DNA from: Comamonadaceae bacterium
Lineage (GTDB): Bacteria; Pseudomonadota; Gammaproteobacteria; Burkholderiales; Burkholderiaceae_C
Assembly: GCA_947464665.1 (NCBI GenBank)
Contig: CANHXV010000011.1
Span: 1 to 20,627, forward strand
DNA length: 20,627 nt
Reading direction: 5' to 3'
Part shown: piece by piece, positions 14,769-20,627 of the stretch
Layout: each line of letters opens with the position of its first letter
How positions within the stretch are numbered: the first letter of the stretch is position 1
The notes under the pieces: model-generated
What the model was told of the DNA's origin: nothing
What the model saw: only the letters and a program-made list of their open reading frames with translations
The model's database searches: none
Program-made: the position numbers and the translations under genes

Positions 14769-15602
14769 ATGAACATCGACGGCAATACAGAGTTAATCGC
14801 TCACATTGGCTATCCTACTCACAGCTTCAAGTCGCCTTTGATATACAACCCTTACTTTGAAAAAGAGGGGATCAATGCGTTAGTGGTGCCAATGGGATGT
14901 CGGGCAGAGCATTTTCCTATTTTTTTGCGGTCAGTTTTTCAATTGACCAATATTCGAGGTGCTTTGATTACCATGCCGCACAAAGTCACCACGGTGAGTT
15001 TGTTGGACGAAGTCACACCTGCAGTCAAAGTGACTGGTGCGTGCAATGCGGTGAAACTTGATTCAAACGGTCGCTTGATAGGTGACATGTTTGACGGCGT
15101 TGGGTTTGTTCGTGGTATTCAAAGAAAAGGCTTTGACCTCATTGGCAAGCGCGTCATGGTGGTGGGTACAGGCGGTGTTGGCTCGGCCATTGCTGCCTCT
15201 CTGGCTGCTGAAAAAATCGCAGGCATCAGTTTGTTTGATGTCAACACAGCGGCGTGTGAGGGCTTGGCAGGAAGGCTTGTCAGTGAATATCCATCCATCC
15301 AAGTCAACACTGGATCAAATGACCCACATGGACATGACTTGGTGGTAAACGCTACGCCCATGGGCATGAACGAAGGCGACCCATTGCCCATTGACGTTTC
15401 AAGGATTGCGTCTGAAACCTTTGTGGGTGAAGTTGTGATGCGGACAGAAATGACGGCGTTCTTGCAGGCTGCACAGCGCAAAGGTTGTCGAGTTCAAGTA
15501 GGTTCAGACATGCTGTTTGAGCAAATTCCTGCCTATCTGGAATACTTCGGGTTCCAGACAACAACTGCTGAGGTGCTACGCAGCGTGGCCCGTTTGGCTT
15601 GA
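14769..15602 (+). CDS. Shikimate dehydrogenase-like (AroE/YdiB family) oxidoreductase
   Basis: This 277-residue protein has the shikimate dehydrogenase layout. The N-terminal substrate domain includes ITMPHKVT with the catalytic lysine and GDMFDGVGF with the catalytic aspartate. The NAD(P) domain has VVGTGGVGSAIAASLA and NATPMGM. In catabolism, such enzymes oxidise shikimate or quinate to the 3-dehydro acid, which fits the 3-dehydroshikimate dehydratase gene downstream. Several pocket positions differ from AroE: HSFKSP in place of HS-x-SP, SPLIYN in place of the usual SP-IHN, and GDMFDG in place of G-x-NTDG, so the substrate may be a modified cyclohexane or cyclohexene carboxylate. No Shine-Dalgarno is visible before the ATG. 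A terminator lies just upstream. Biosynthetic AroE is unlikely given these changes and the operon context. Confidence 0.82.
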   Translation: MNIDGNTELIAHIGYPTHSFKSPLIYNPYFEKEGINALVVPMGCRAEHFPIFLRSVFQLTNIRGALITMPHKVTTVSLLDEVTPAVKVTGACNAVKLDSNGRLIGDMFDGVGFVRGIQRKGFDLIGKRVMVVGTGGVGSAIAASLAAEKIAGISLFDVNTAACEGLAGRLVSEYPSIQVNTGSNDPHGHDLVVNATPMGMNEGDPLPIDVSRIASETFVGEVVMRTEMTAFLQAAQRKGCRVQVGSDMLFEQIPAYLEYFGFQTTTAEVLRSVARLA

Positions 15603-15623
15603 AAATTGAGATTGGACTGACAT

Positions 15624-16505
15624 ATGAATTTACGCACAACTGACCGAGAAGCCGTTCCAGAAATGCCCAATCGATTGGGCATTCAAGGCATTGAGTTCAT
15701 TGAATACGCAACCAATCGTCCGCAGGCTTTGGGACAGGTTCTAGAGTCGATGGGGTTCAGGCCGGTTGCACGCCATCGTTCTAGAGAAATCACGCTATAC
15801 CGTCAGGGCGGCATGAACTTGGTGGTCAACGCCAACCCTGACGATGCGCGAGTCAGTGCAGCCGTCGATGGCCAAGCAGAAATTTCAGCTGTGGCTTTTA
15901 GGGTTCAAGATGCCTTGAAGGCACACACACGTTGCATTGATCTGGGCGCATGGTCCGTGGCAAGTCAAGCGCAGGCAATGGAGTTGCACATTCCTGCTAT
16001 TCATGGCCCTGGTGGTACTCGTTACTATTTTGTAGACCGCTGGCAAGAGTTTTCCATCTACGACATTGACTTCAAACCCATTCCCACAGTTGATCAACAT
16101 CCTGGGGCAGTTGAAGGCATGAGTTACTTTGGTGTGGTTCAGTACATCGGTGCAGCGCGCAGCGAAGACTGGATGGCGTATTACGAACACATGTTTGATT
16201 TCTCTGTCATCCCTGATGAAGAGCGCTTTGGCATATTGCCCAAAGGTAAATTGATGAAGAGCCCCTGTGGCCAATTTCTTTGGCAACTCATTGAGCCTGA
16301 TCCTTGGATGGAAGCAGACGATGCACCCGAGTCGCTTAAGCGAGTTGGTTTTGGTGTGAAAGACGTTGCTCAAGCTGTGAAAACACTCAAAGGCAACGGC
16401 GTTGAATTTGTGGAGTCCAAAGAACTGCACCCAGAAGATCGAGGAGCATTGACCCGAAATGCCCTGGGTTCTGTGTCTTTTGAGTTGGTTCACCAAAGCG
16501 TCTAA
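15624..16505 (+). CDS. HPPD-like VOC-superfamily protein, probably the separated second domain of a QuiC-type enzyme
   Basis: This 293-residue protein resembles 4-hydroxyphenylpyruvate dioxygenase (HPPD). It has two vicinal-oxygen-chelate domains, with LGIQGIEFIEYA opening the first (18-29), IPAIHGPGGTRYYFVDRW (123-140) at its end, WMAYYEHMFDF in the second domain (183-193), and SVSFELVH (283-290) at the C-terminus. By eye, the glutamate iron ligand is kept (E287), but the two histidine ligands of HPPD fall on G170 or a neighbour and on R240 or V241, so dioxygenase activity seems unlikely. In Pseudomonas QuiC, an HPPD-like domain follows a dehydroshikimate dehydratase TIM barrel in one chain; here that barrel is the next gene, nine bases downstream. 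Upstream Shine-Dalgarno is weak. A structural or partner role is likely but unproven. Confidence 0.75.
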   Translation: MNLRTTDREAVPEMPNRLGIQGIEFIEYATNRPQALGQVLESMGFRPVARHRSREITLYRQGGMNLVVNANPDDARVSAAVDGQAEISAVAFRVQDALKAHTRCIDLGAWSVASQAQAMELHIPAIHGPGGTRYYFVDRWQEFSIYDIDFKPIPTVDQHPGAVEGMSYFGVVQYIGAARSEDWMAYYEHMFDFSVIPDEERFGILPKGKLMKSPCGQFLWQLIEPDPWMEADDAPESLKRVGFGVKDVAQAVKTLKGNGVEFVESKELHPEDRGALTRNALGSVSFELVHQSV

Positions 16506-16514
16506 GGAATTGTT

Positions 16515-17408
16515 ATGAATTTGCTCGACGGCTATGGCATGGACACCATCACAATGGCGGGCCCTTTGGAGGCTAAGTTGGAAGCCATGAAAAGCGTGGG
16601 CTTCTCACAAGTCATGCTCATGGCGCGTGACTTGGTCGGTCATCCCGGCGGTGTGAAAGCTGCTGTGAAGGCCATTCAAAACAGCGGTTTGCGTCCTACA
16701 GGTTTTCAAGTGCTGAGGGACTTCGAAGGCTTGTCTGGCCACTTGCACAGTTACAAGGTGGACATTGCAAAGTCCATGCTGGAAATGTGTGCGGCAACGG
16801 GGAGCAAGGTTTTGCTGGCATGCTCATCAACATCTCGCCACGCTACAGATGACTTAGATCTGATTGCCAAAGACCTGAAAAAGCTGGCCATGATGGCTAT
16901 ACCTTTGGGTATCAAGGTGGCATATGAAGGTTTGTCTTGGGGTCGCACAGTAAATGAGTTCACTACCAGTTGGGATGTGGTTTGTAGGGCAGATTGCCCT
17001 AACTTAGGTATTGGCATTGACTCTTTTCACATCTTCGCAGCCAAGACCCCGCTCGATGCCATTGAAGAGATTGACCCTGACCGCATCTTTCTGGCGCAAC
17101 TTTCTGATTTCATGTGGCTTGAAACCCCCACGTTTGAAGAACGCATGACCACAGCACGCACTTTTCGCGTCTTTCCAGGAGAGGGCGTACACAGCGATCA
17201 ATTAGCCGACTTGGTGCTGCGCCTAGAGCGCATTGGTTATCGCGGTGATTACAGCTTCGAAGTCTTCAACGACGATTATCAACAGTTACCTCTTGAAACA
17301 GTGGCTGAACGTGCTCGCAAAAGTGCAACTTGGTTGCATCAAGATGTCTTGCACCGCTCGGCACCGTTACCATCATGGGCATCTACTTCGCAAAGGCTTT
17401 CAGTATGA
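16515..17408 (+). CDS. quiC: 3-dehydroshikimate dehydratase-like TIM-barrel enzyme (QuiC N-domain type)
   Basis: This 297-residue protein has the xylose-isomerase-like TIM-barrel fold used by 3-dehydroshikimate dehydratases, which turn 3-dehydroshikimate into protocatechuate. Four metal-ligand positions are seen in order: E138 (VAYEGLSWG), D169 (LGIGIDSFHI), Q195 (FLAQLSDF) and E249 (YSFEVFND), the same E-D-Q-E set as in QuiC/AsbF-type enzymes. AAGGA precedes the ATG at good spacing. The last 25 residues (from about 273) run past the barrel, and the stop overlaps the aldo/keto reductase start in an ATGA arrangement. The gene supplies the link between the shikimate dehydrogenase-like enzyme and the protocatechuate operon. 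Other sugar-phosphate isomerases or epimerases share the fold, so the call leans on context. Confidence 0.8.
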   Translation: MNLLDGYGMDTITMAGPLEAKLEAMKSVGFSQVMLMARDLVGHPGGVKAAVKAIQNSGLRPTGFQVLRDFEGLSGHLHSYKVDIAKSMLEMCAATGSKVLLACSSTSRHATDDLDLIAKDLKKLAMMAIPLGIKVAYEGLSWGRTVNEFTTSWDVVCRADCPNLGIGIDSFHIFAAKTPLDAIEEIDPDRIFLAQLSDFMWLETPTFEERMTTARTFRVFPGEGVHSDQLADLVLRLERIGYRGDYSFEVFNDDYQQLPLETVAERARKSATWLHQDVLHRSAPLPSWASTSQRLSV

Positions 17409-18409
17409 AAAACAGAAAACTCGGACAATTCCAAGTCAGTGAAATCGGCTTAGGTTGTATGAATTTAAGCCATGCTTATGGAATGCCTGTTTCAGAGGCT
17501 CAAGCCGAAAAGGTCTTGCTCACAGCCTTGGATGCAGGCGTTACCTTTTTTGACACCGCGGCACTTTATGGGTTTAGCGCCAACGAAACTTTGGTCGGCA
17601 AAATACTCAAGTCCCATCGTCAGAAGTTCACCTTGGCCAGCAAGTGCGGCATGACAGGTGTCGATGTGAATGGCGATGGCAAATTAGTTCGCGTCATCGA
17701 TGGTCGGCCAGAAACCATTCGCAAGACTTGTGAAGAAGCCTTAAAGCGTTTGCAAACTGATGTCATTGACTTGTACTACCTGCACCGTTGGGATAAAAAA
17801 GTGCCAATTGAAGACAGTGTGGGTGCACTCAGTGATTTGGTGCGTCAAGGCAAAATCCAAAGCATTGGTTTGTCTGAAGTCTCAGCCAGCACCTTGCGCA
17901 AAGCGCATGCGGTCCACCCCATCACTGCGGTGCAAACTGAATATTCATTGTGGACACGCAATCCAGAAATTGCCGTGCTTCAGGCCTGTCAAGAATTGGG
18001 TGCTGCCTTTGTAGCCTTCAGTCCCGTGGCGCGTGGTTTTTTGTGTGGCCCTTTGGACATTGATGCCTTAGATGCCAAAGACATTCGAAAATCTATGCCG
18101 CGTTTCACAGCTGAAAATTACGCAGCCAATTTCAAACTCTATGGGCCGTATGAAACTTTGGCCAACGAAGCTGATTGTTCGCCGGCCCAACTGGCTTTGG
18201 CTTGGTTGCTTCACAAAGCGCCGCACATTATTCCCATCCCAGGTACGACCAGCGTGTCGCATTTGAGAGATGACTTGGGTGCCTCAAATGTGAAGTTAAG
18301 TGCGGATCTGATTGCAAAGCTGGATGCCTTGATCAATGAAAAAACAATCCAAGGAAACCGTTACAACGCACAGGCCAACTCTGAGGTCGATACTGAAGTT
18401 TTTGAATGA
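17405..18409 (+). CDS. Aldo/keto reductase
   Basis: This 334-residue protein is a full-length NADPH-dependent aldo/keto reductase with a TIM-barrel fold. The catalytic tetrad is complete: D50 and Y55 (FFDTAALYG), K80 (LASKCG) and H127 (YYLHRWD). EYSLWTRNPE and IPIPGTTSVSHLRDDLGA are the usual cofactor-side segments. The start ATG overlaps the end of the TIM-barrel gene (ATGA), so translation is coupled, and AAAGG lies upstream; the longer in-frame extension back to 17330 is a shadow of the preceding gene. Being co-transcribed with the shikimate-type genes, it may handle a keto or hydroxyl group of a related cyclohexane carboxylate, but the substrate is unknown. No signal peptide. Confidence 0.92.
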   Translation: MKNRKLGQFQVSEIGLGCMNLSHAYGMPVSEAQAEKVLLTALDAGVTFFDTAALYGFSANETLVGKILKSHRQKFTLASKCGMTGVDVNGDGKLVRVIDGRPETIRKTCEEALKRLQTDVIDLYYLHRWDKKVPIEDSVGALSDLVRQGKIQSIGLSEVSASTLRKAHAVHPITAVQTEYSLWTRNPEIAVLQACQELGAAFVAFSPVARGFLCGPLDIDALDAKDIRKSMPRFTAENYAANFKLYGPYETLANEADCSPAQLALAWLLHKAPHIIPIPGTTSVSHLRDDLGASNVKLSADLIAKLDALINEKTIQGNRYNAQANSEVDTEVFE

Positions 18410-18432
18410 CCACCATGGTACCTGAGTAGTCT

Positions 18433-18453
18433 AGGGTTTACCCTTAATTTTTT
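18433..18453 (+). terminator. Possible weak terminator after the aldo/keto reductase gene
   Basis: AGGG and CCCT form a four-pair stem around TTTA (18433-18444), followed by TTAA and six T (18448-18453). The stem is short, so this is uncertain, but the position between two transcription units is right. Confidence 0.3.
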
Positions 18454-18454
18454 A

Positions 18455-18483
18455 TTGCCTTTCAATTTCAAAACATGCATAAT
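18455..18483 (+). promoter_or_regulatory. Sigma70-like promoter upstream of paaZ
   Basis: TTGCCT (18455-18460) and CATAAT (18478-18483) are 17 bases apart in an A/T-rich stretch. The start of transcription would fall near 18490, leaving a leader of about 80 bases before the paaZ ATG at 18570. This suggests that paaZ is expressed separately from the shikimate-type genes. Confidence 0.55.
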
Positions 18484-18569
18484 ATTTCCAGTCTGCGCGG
18501 TTGGTTAATTGCATCGGTTTCCCACTGCACGTTTTTTTGAACAATCAAGTCAGCATGGGACTTTCACAA

Positions 18570-20615
18570 ATGACAACTGTTCTTCAGAGTTTTATTGCCG
18601 GCCGCTGGATCGGTCAGCAACCTGCACAAGCCCTTCACAGCGCGATCCATGGCAAAGAAGTGGCTTTCGCCCATGCCGAGTCCTTGGATTTTGCAGAAGC
18701 CTTGCAATACGGACGCACCACAGGCCTCAATGGCATGTTGGCTATGGACTTTCAGCAACGCGCTGCCGCATTGCGGAGTTTGGCCAAATATTTGGGCGAC
18801 CGCAAAGAAGAGTTGTATGCCATCTCAGCCCATACCGGCGCCACGCGCATTGACTCATGGGTCGACATTGAAGGGGGTACAGGGACTTTGTTTGCTTATG
18901 CGGCCATGGCGGCCAGCGAATTACCAAGTGGCAATTTAATTCACGAAGGCCCGGTGGCTTCTTTGGGCAAGAAAAACACATTTGCTGGCACGCACATTTT
19001 GGTGCCTCGTGGCGGTGTGGCAGTTCACATCAATGCTTTTAATTTTCCAGTGTGGGGATTGTTGGAAAAATTTGCGCCCACCTTCTTGGCAGGTATGCCT
19101 TGCATCGGCAAGCCTGCCACGGCCACAAGTTACTTGACCGAAGCTTTGGTCCGCATGATTGACCAATCCGGTATTTTGCCTAAGGGTGCATTGCAATTGG
19201 TCATTGGCAGCACAGGTGATTTGCTGGATCGATTGGATGTGGCAGACGTGGTCACTTTCACAGGTTCAGCCGATACTGCAGCCAAACTGCGCGTCAACGC
19301 CAACGTGGTTCGCAACAGCATACCGTTCAACGCCGAGGCTGACTCCTTGAACTGCGCCATCTTGGCTGACGACGTGACACCCGATGATGAAGAATTCGAT
19401 TTGTTCGTCAAAGAAGTGGTGCGTGAGATGACTGTCAAGGCGGGTCAAAAATGCACGGCCATTCGACGTGCCATCGTGCCGCGCAGACACCTCGATGCTG
19501 TGGCAGAAAAAATTAAAGCACGCTTGGCCAAAGTGGTGGTGGGCGATCCTTCTGTGGAGGGCGTGAAGATGGGCGCCTTGGCTTCTAAGTCGCAACTATT
19601 CGACGTGGCCGAACGCGTGGCCCTGCTGCGCCAAAGTACTGAATTGGTTTATGGCGGCGATGCCAACTTCAGCATAGTGGGCGAAGGCGTGGCCAACGGT
19701 GCCTTCTTCCAGCCCACCTTGCTGTTATGTCAAAAACCTTTGAGCACCGACAGTGTTCATGACGTCGAAGCATTTGGGCCCGTTAGCACGCTGATGCCTT
19801 ACGACAGCCTAGAAGAAGCCATGGCTTTGGCTAAGCGCGGTCAAGGCAGCTTGGTGGGTTCCTTGGTTACCAAGACCCCATCTTTGGCAGCGCAAGTGGT
19901 GCCTCGTTTGGCGGCCAACCATGGCCGTTTGCATGTGCTCGACCGCGAGTCTGCAGGAGAATCCACCGGCCATGGCTCACCGCTGCCTTCTTTGAAGCAC
20001 GGTGGCCCTGGTCGCGCCGGTGGCGGTGAAGAGTTGGGCGGTATTCGTGCTGTGACTCACATGATGCAGCGTGCGGCAGTGCAGGGTTCACCCTCCATGT
20101 TGACTGCTGTTACACGCGAATATGCACGCGGCGCCAAGCTCATTGAAACAGGCACCCATCCATTCAAGCGTTACTTTGAAGAATTGCAAATTGGCGAGTC
20201 TTTGTTGACAGGCGCCAAGCTCATCGGTGAAGCCGATGTCAAAGCATTTGGTGAACTCACTGGCGACATGTTCTACATGCACTTTGACGATGAAGCTGCC
20301 AAGGCATCTGCCTTTGGCAAGCGCATTGCACATGGTTATTTGGTTTTGTCCGATGCCGCAGGTTTGTTCGTGGTGTCAGAACCCGGGCCAGTTTTAGCCA
20401 ACTATGGCCTGGACACGCTTCGTTTTGTGAAGCCTGTGGGCTTGGGTGACAGCATCCAAGTGCGCCTGACATGCAAACGCAAAATTGACCGCAACAGGAA
20501 AGATGCCAATGGCCAAGGGCAGGGCGTGGTGGCGTGGGATGTGGAAGTGACCAACCAAGACAAAGAGTTGGTAGCCAGTTATGACATTCTCACTTTGGTG
20601 GCAAAGAAGAGTTAA
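18570..20615 (+). CDS. paaZ: PaaZ-like bifunctional oxepin-CoA hydrolase / aldehyde dehydrogenase
   Basis: This 681-residue protein has the length of E. coli PaaZ as I recall it. Residues 1-520 are an aldehyde dehydrogenase with E256 (IPFNAEADSLN) and catalytic C295 (KAGQKCTAIRR). Residues 530-681 are a MaoC-type (R)-hydratase domain with D566 and H571 (LTGDMFYMHFDDE), followed by IAHGYLVLSDAAG. In phenylacetate breakdown, PaaZ opens the oxepin-CoA ring with the hydratase domain and oxidises the aldehyde with the other. The ATG at 18570, with GGGA ahead of it, is chosen because residue numbers then agree with E. coli PaaZ; ATGs at 18501 and 18555 are further upstream. No other paa gene is in the window. 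A role in another CoA-bound ring-opening pathway is possible. Confidence 0.92.
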   Translation: MTTVLQSFIAGRWIGQQPAQALHSAIHGKEVAFAHAESLDFAEALQYGRTTGLNGMLAMDFQQRAAALRSLAKYLGDRKEELYAISAHTGATRIDSWVDIEGGTGTLFAYAAMAASELPSGNLIHEGPVASLGKKNTFAGTHILVPRGGVAVHINAFNFPVWGLLEKFAPTFLAGMPCIGKPATATSYLTEALVRMIDQSGILPKGALQLVIGSTGDLLDRLDVADVVTFTGSADTAAKLRVNANVVRNSIPFNAEADSLNCAILADDVTPDDEEFDLFVKEVVREMTVKAGQKCTAIRRAIVPRRHLDAVAEKIKARLAKVVVGDPSVEGVKMGALASKSQLFDVAERVALLRQSTELVYGGDANFSIVGEGVANGAFFQPTLLLCQKPLSTDSVHDVEAFGPVSTLMPYDSLEEAMALAKRGQGSLVGSLVTKTPSLAAQVVPRLAANHGRLHVLDRESAGESTGHGSPLPSLKHGGPGRAGGGEELGGIRAVTHMMQRAAVQGSPSMLTAVTREYARGAKLIETGTHPFKRYFEELQIGESLLTGAKLIGEADVKAFGELTGDMFYMHFDDEAAKASAFGKRIAHGYLVLSDAAGLFVVSEPGPVLANYGLDTLRFVKPVGLGDSIQVRLTCKRKIDRNRKDANGQGQGVVAWDVEVTNQDKELVASYDILTLVAKKS

Positions 20616-20627
20616 CGCGCAGGGGCT

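Noticed and set aside
15885..16496. A 203-codon minus-strand open frame under the HPPD-like gene
   Set aside because: The plus-strand gene has clear VOC-family motifs and fits the operon; the minus frame shows no domain and no ribosome-binding site.
17330..17404. A longer N-terminus for the aldo/keto reductase
   Set aside because: The extension overlaps the end of the TIM-barrel gene, the family homology begins at the ATG at 17405, and that ATG forms a normal ATGA overlap.
18501..18569. A longer N-terminus for PaaZ
   Set aside because: Starting at 18570 gives 681 residues and active-site numbering equal to E. coli PaaZ; the upstream starts lack a Shine-Dalgarno.
1..20627. CRISPR arrays, insertion sequences, phage or defence genes
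   Set aside because: No regularly spaced repeats, transposase or integrase motifs, or long terminal inverted repeats were seen; the window looks like ordinary metabolic chromosome.

Overview
The window reads as chromosomal DNA of a betaproteobacterium, most likely order Burkholderiales and near Comamonadaceae. This is inferred from the dense carboxylate-transport and aromatic-catabolism gene content, an orphan Bug-type binding protein, and an aromatic operon in the same gene order as the pmd cluster I recall from Comamonas. No rRNA, tRNA, insertion sequence, CRISPR array or phage gene was seen, and no stretch longer than 300 bases lacks a gene.

Layout. (1) Bases 1-1392, minus strand: a nitroreductase-family gene followed by a fumarylacetoacetate-hydrolase-family gene cut by the window edge. 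(2) Bases 1640-3592, plus strand: a Bug/TctC periplasmic binding protein and an AEC permease. (3) Bases 3618-4529, minus strand: a LysR-type regulator, divergent from the next operon and separated from it by a short region with two inverted repeats. (4) Bases 4665-10863, plus strand: a complete protocatechuate 4,5-cleavage operon in the order U-E-F-D-A-B-C (tautomerase, hydratase, aldolase, lactonase, dioxygenase alpha and beta, semialdehyde dehydrogenase), without the pmdK transporter gene. (5) Bases 10958-14671: a TetR regulator with its own sigma70-like promoter, then a TRAP transporter (dctQ, dctM, dctP) that ends at a strong terminator. (6) Bases 14769-18409: a divergent shikimate-dehydrogenase-like gene, an HPPD-like VOC gene, a 3-dehydroshikimate-dehydratase-like TIM-barrel gene and an aldo/keto reductase. 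(7) Bases 18570-20615: a full-length PaaZ-like bifunctional protein behind its own predicted promoter.

How the genes fit together. The TRAP system probably imports a hydroaromatic or aromatic acid. The shikimate-dehydrogenase-like enzyme and the TIM-barrel dehydratase would turn a shikimate-like compound into 3-dehydroshikimate and then protocatechuate. The LigAB dioxygenase opens the protocatechuate ring, and LigC, LigI, LigU, LigJ and LigK carry the product to pyruvate and oxaloacetate. A LysR regulator probably controls the ring-cleavage operon and the TetR regulator probably controls uptake.

The least ordinary parts are: the two halves of a QuiC-type fusion encoded as separate genes in swapped order, with the VOC half apparently lacking two of the three HPPD iron ligands; a shikimate-dehydrogenase-like protein with altered substrate-pocket motifs; a related operator-like element in front of both tetR and the TRAP operon; and a solitary paaZ with no other paa gene in view.
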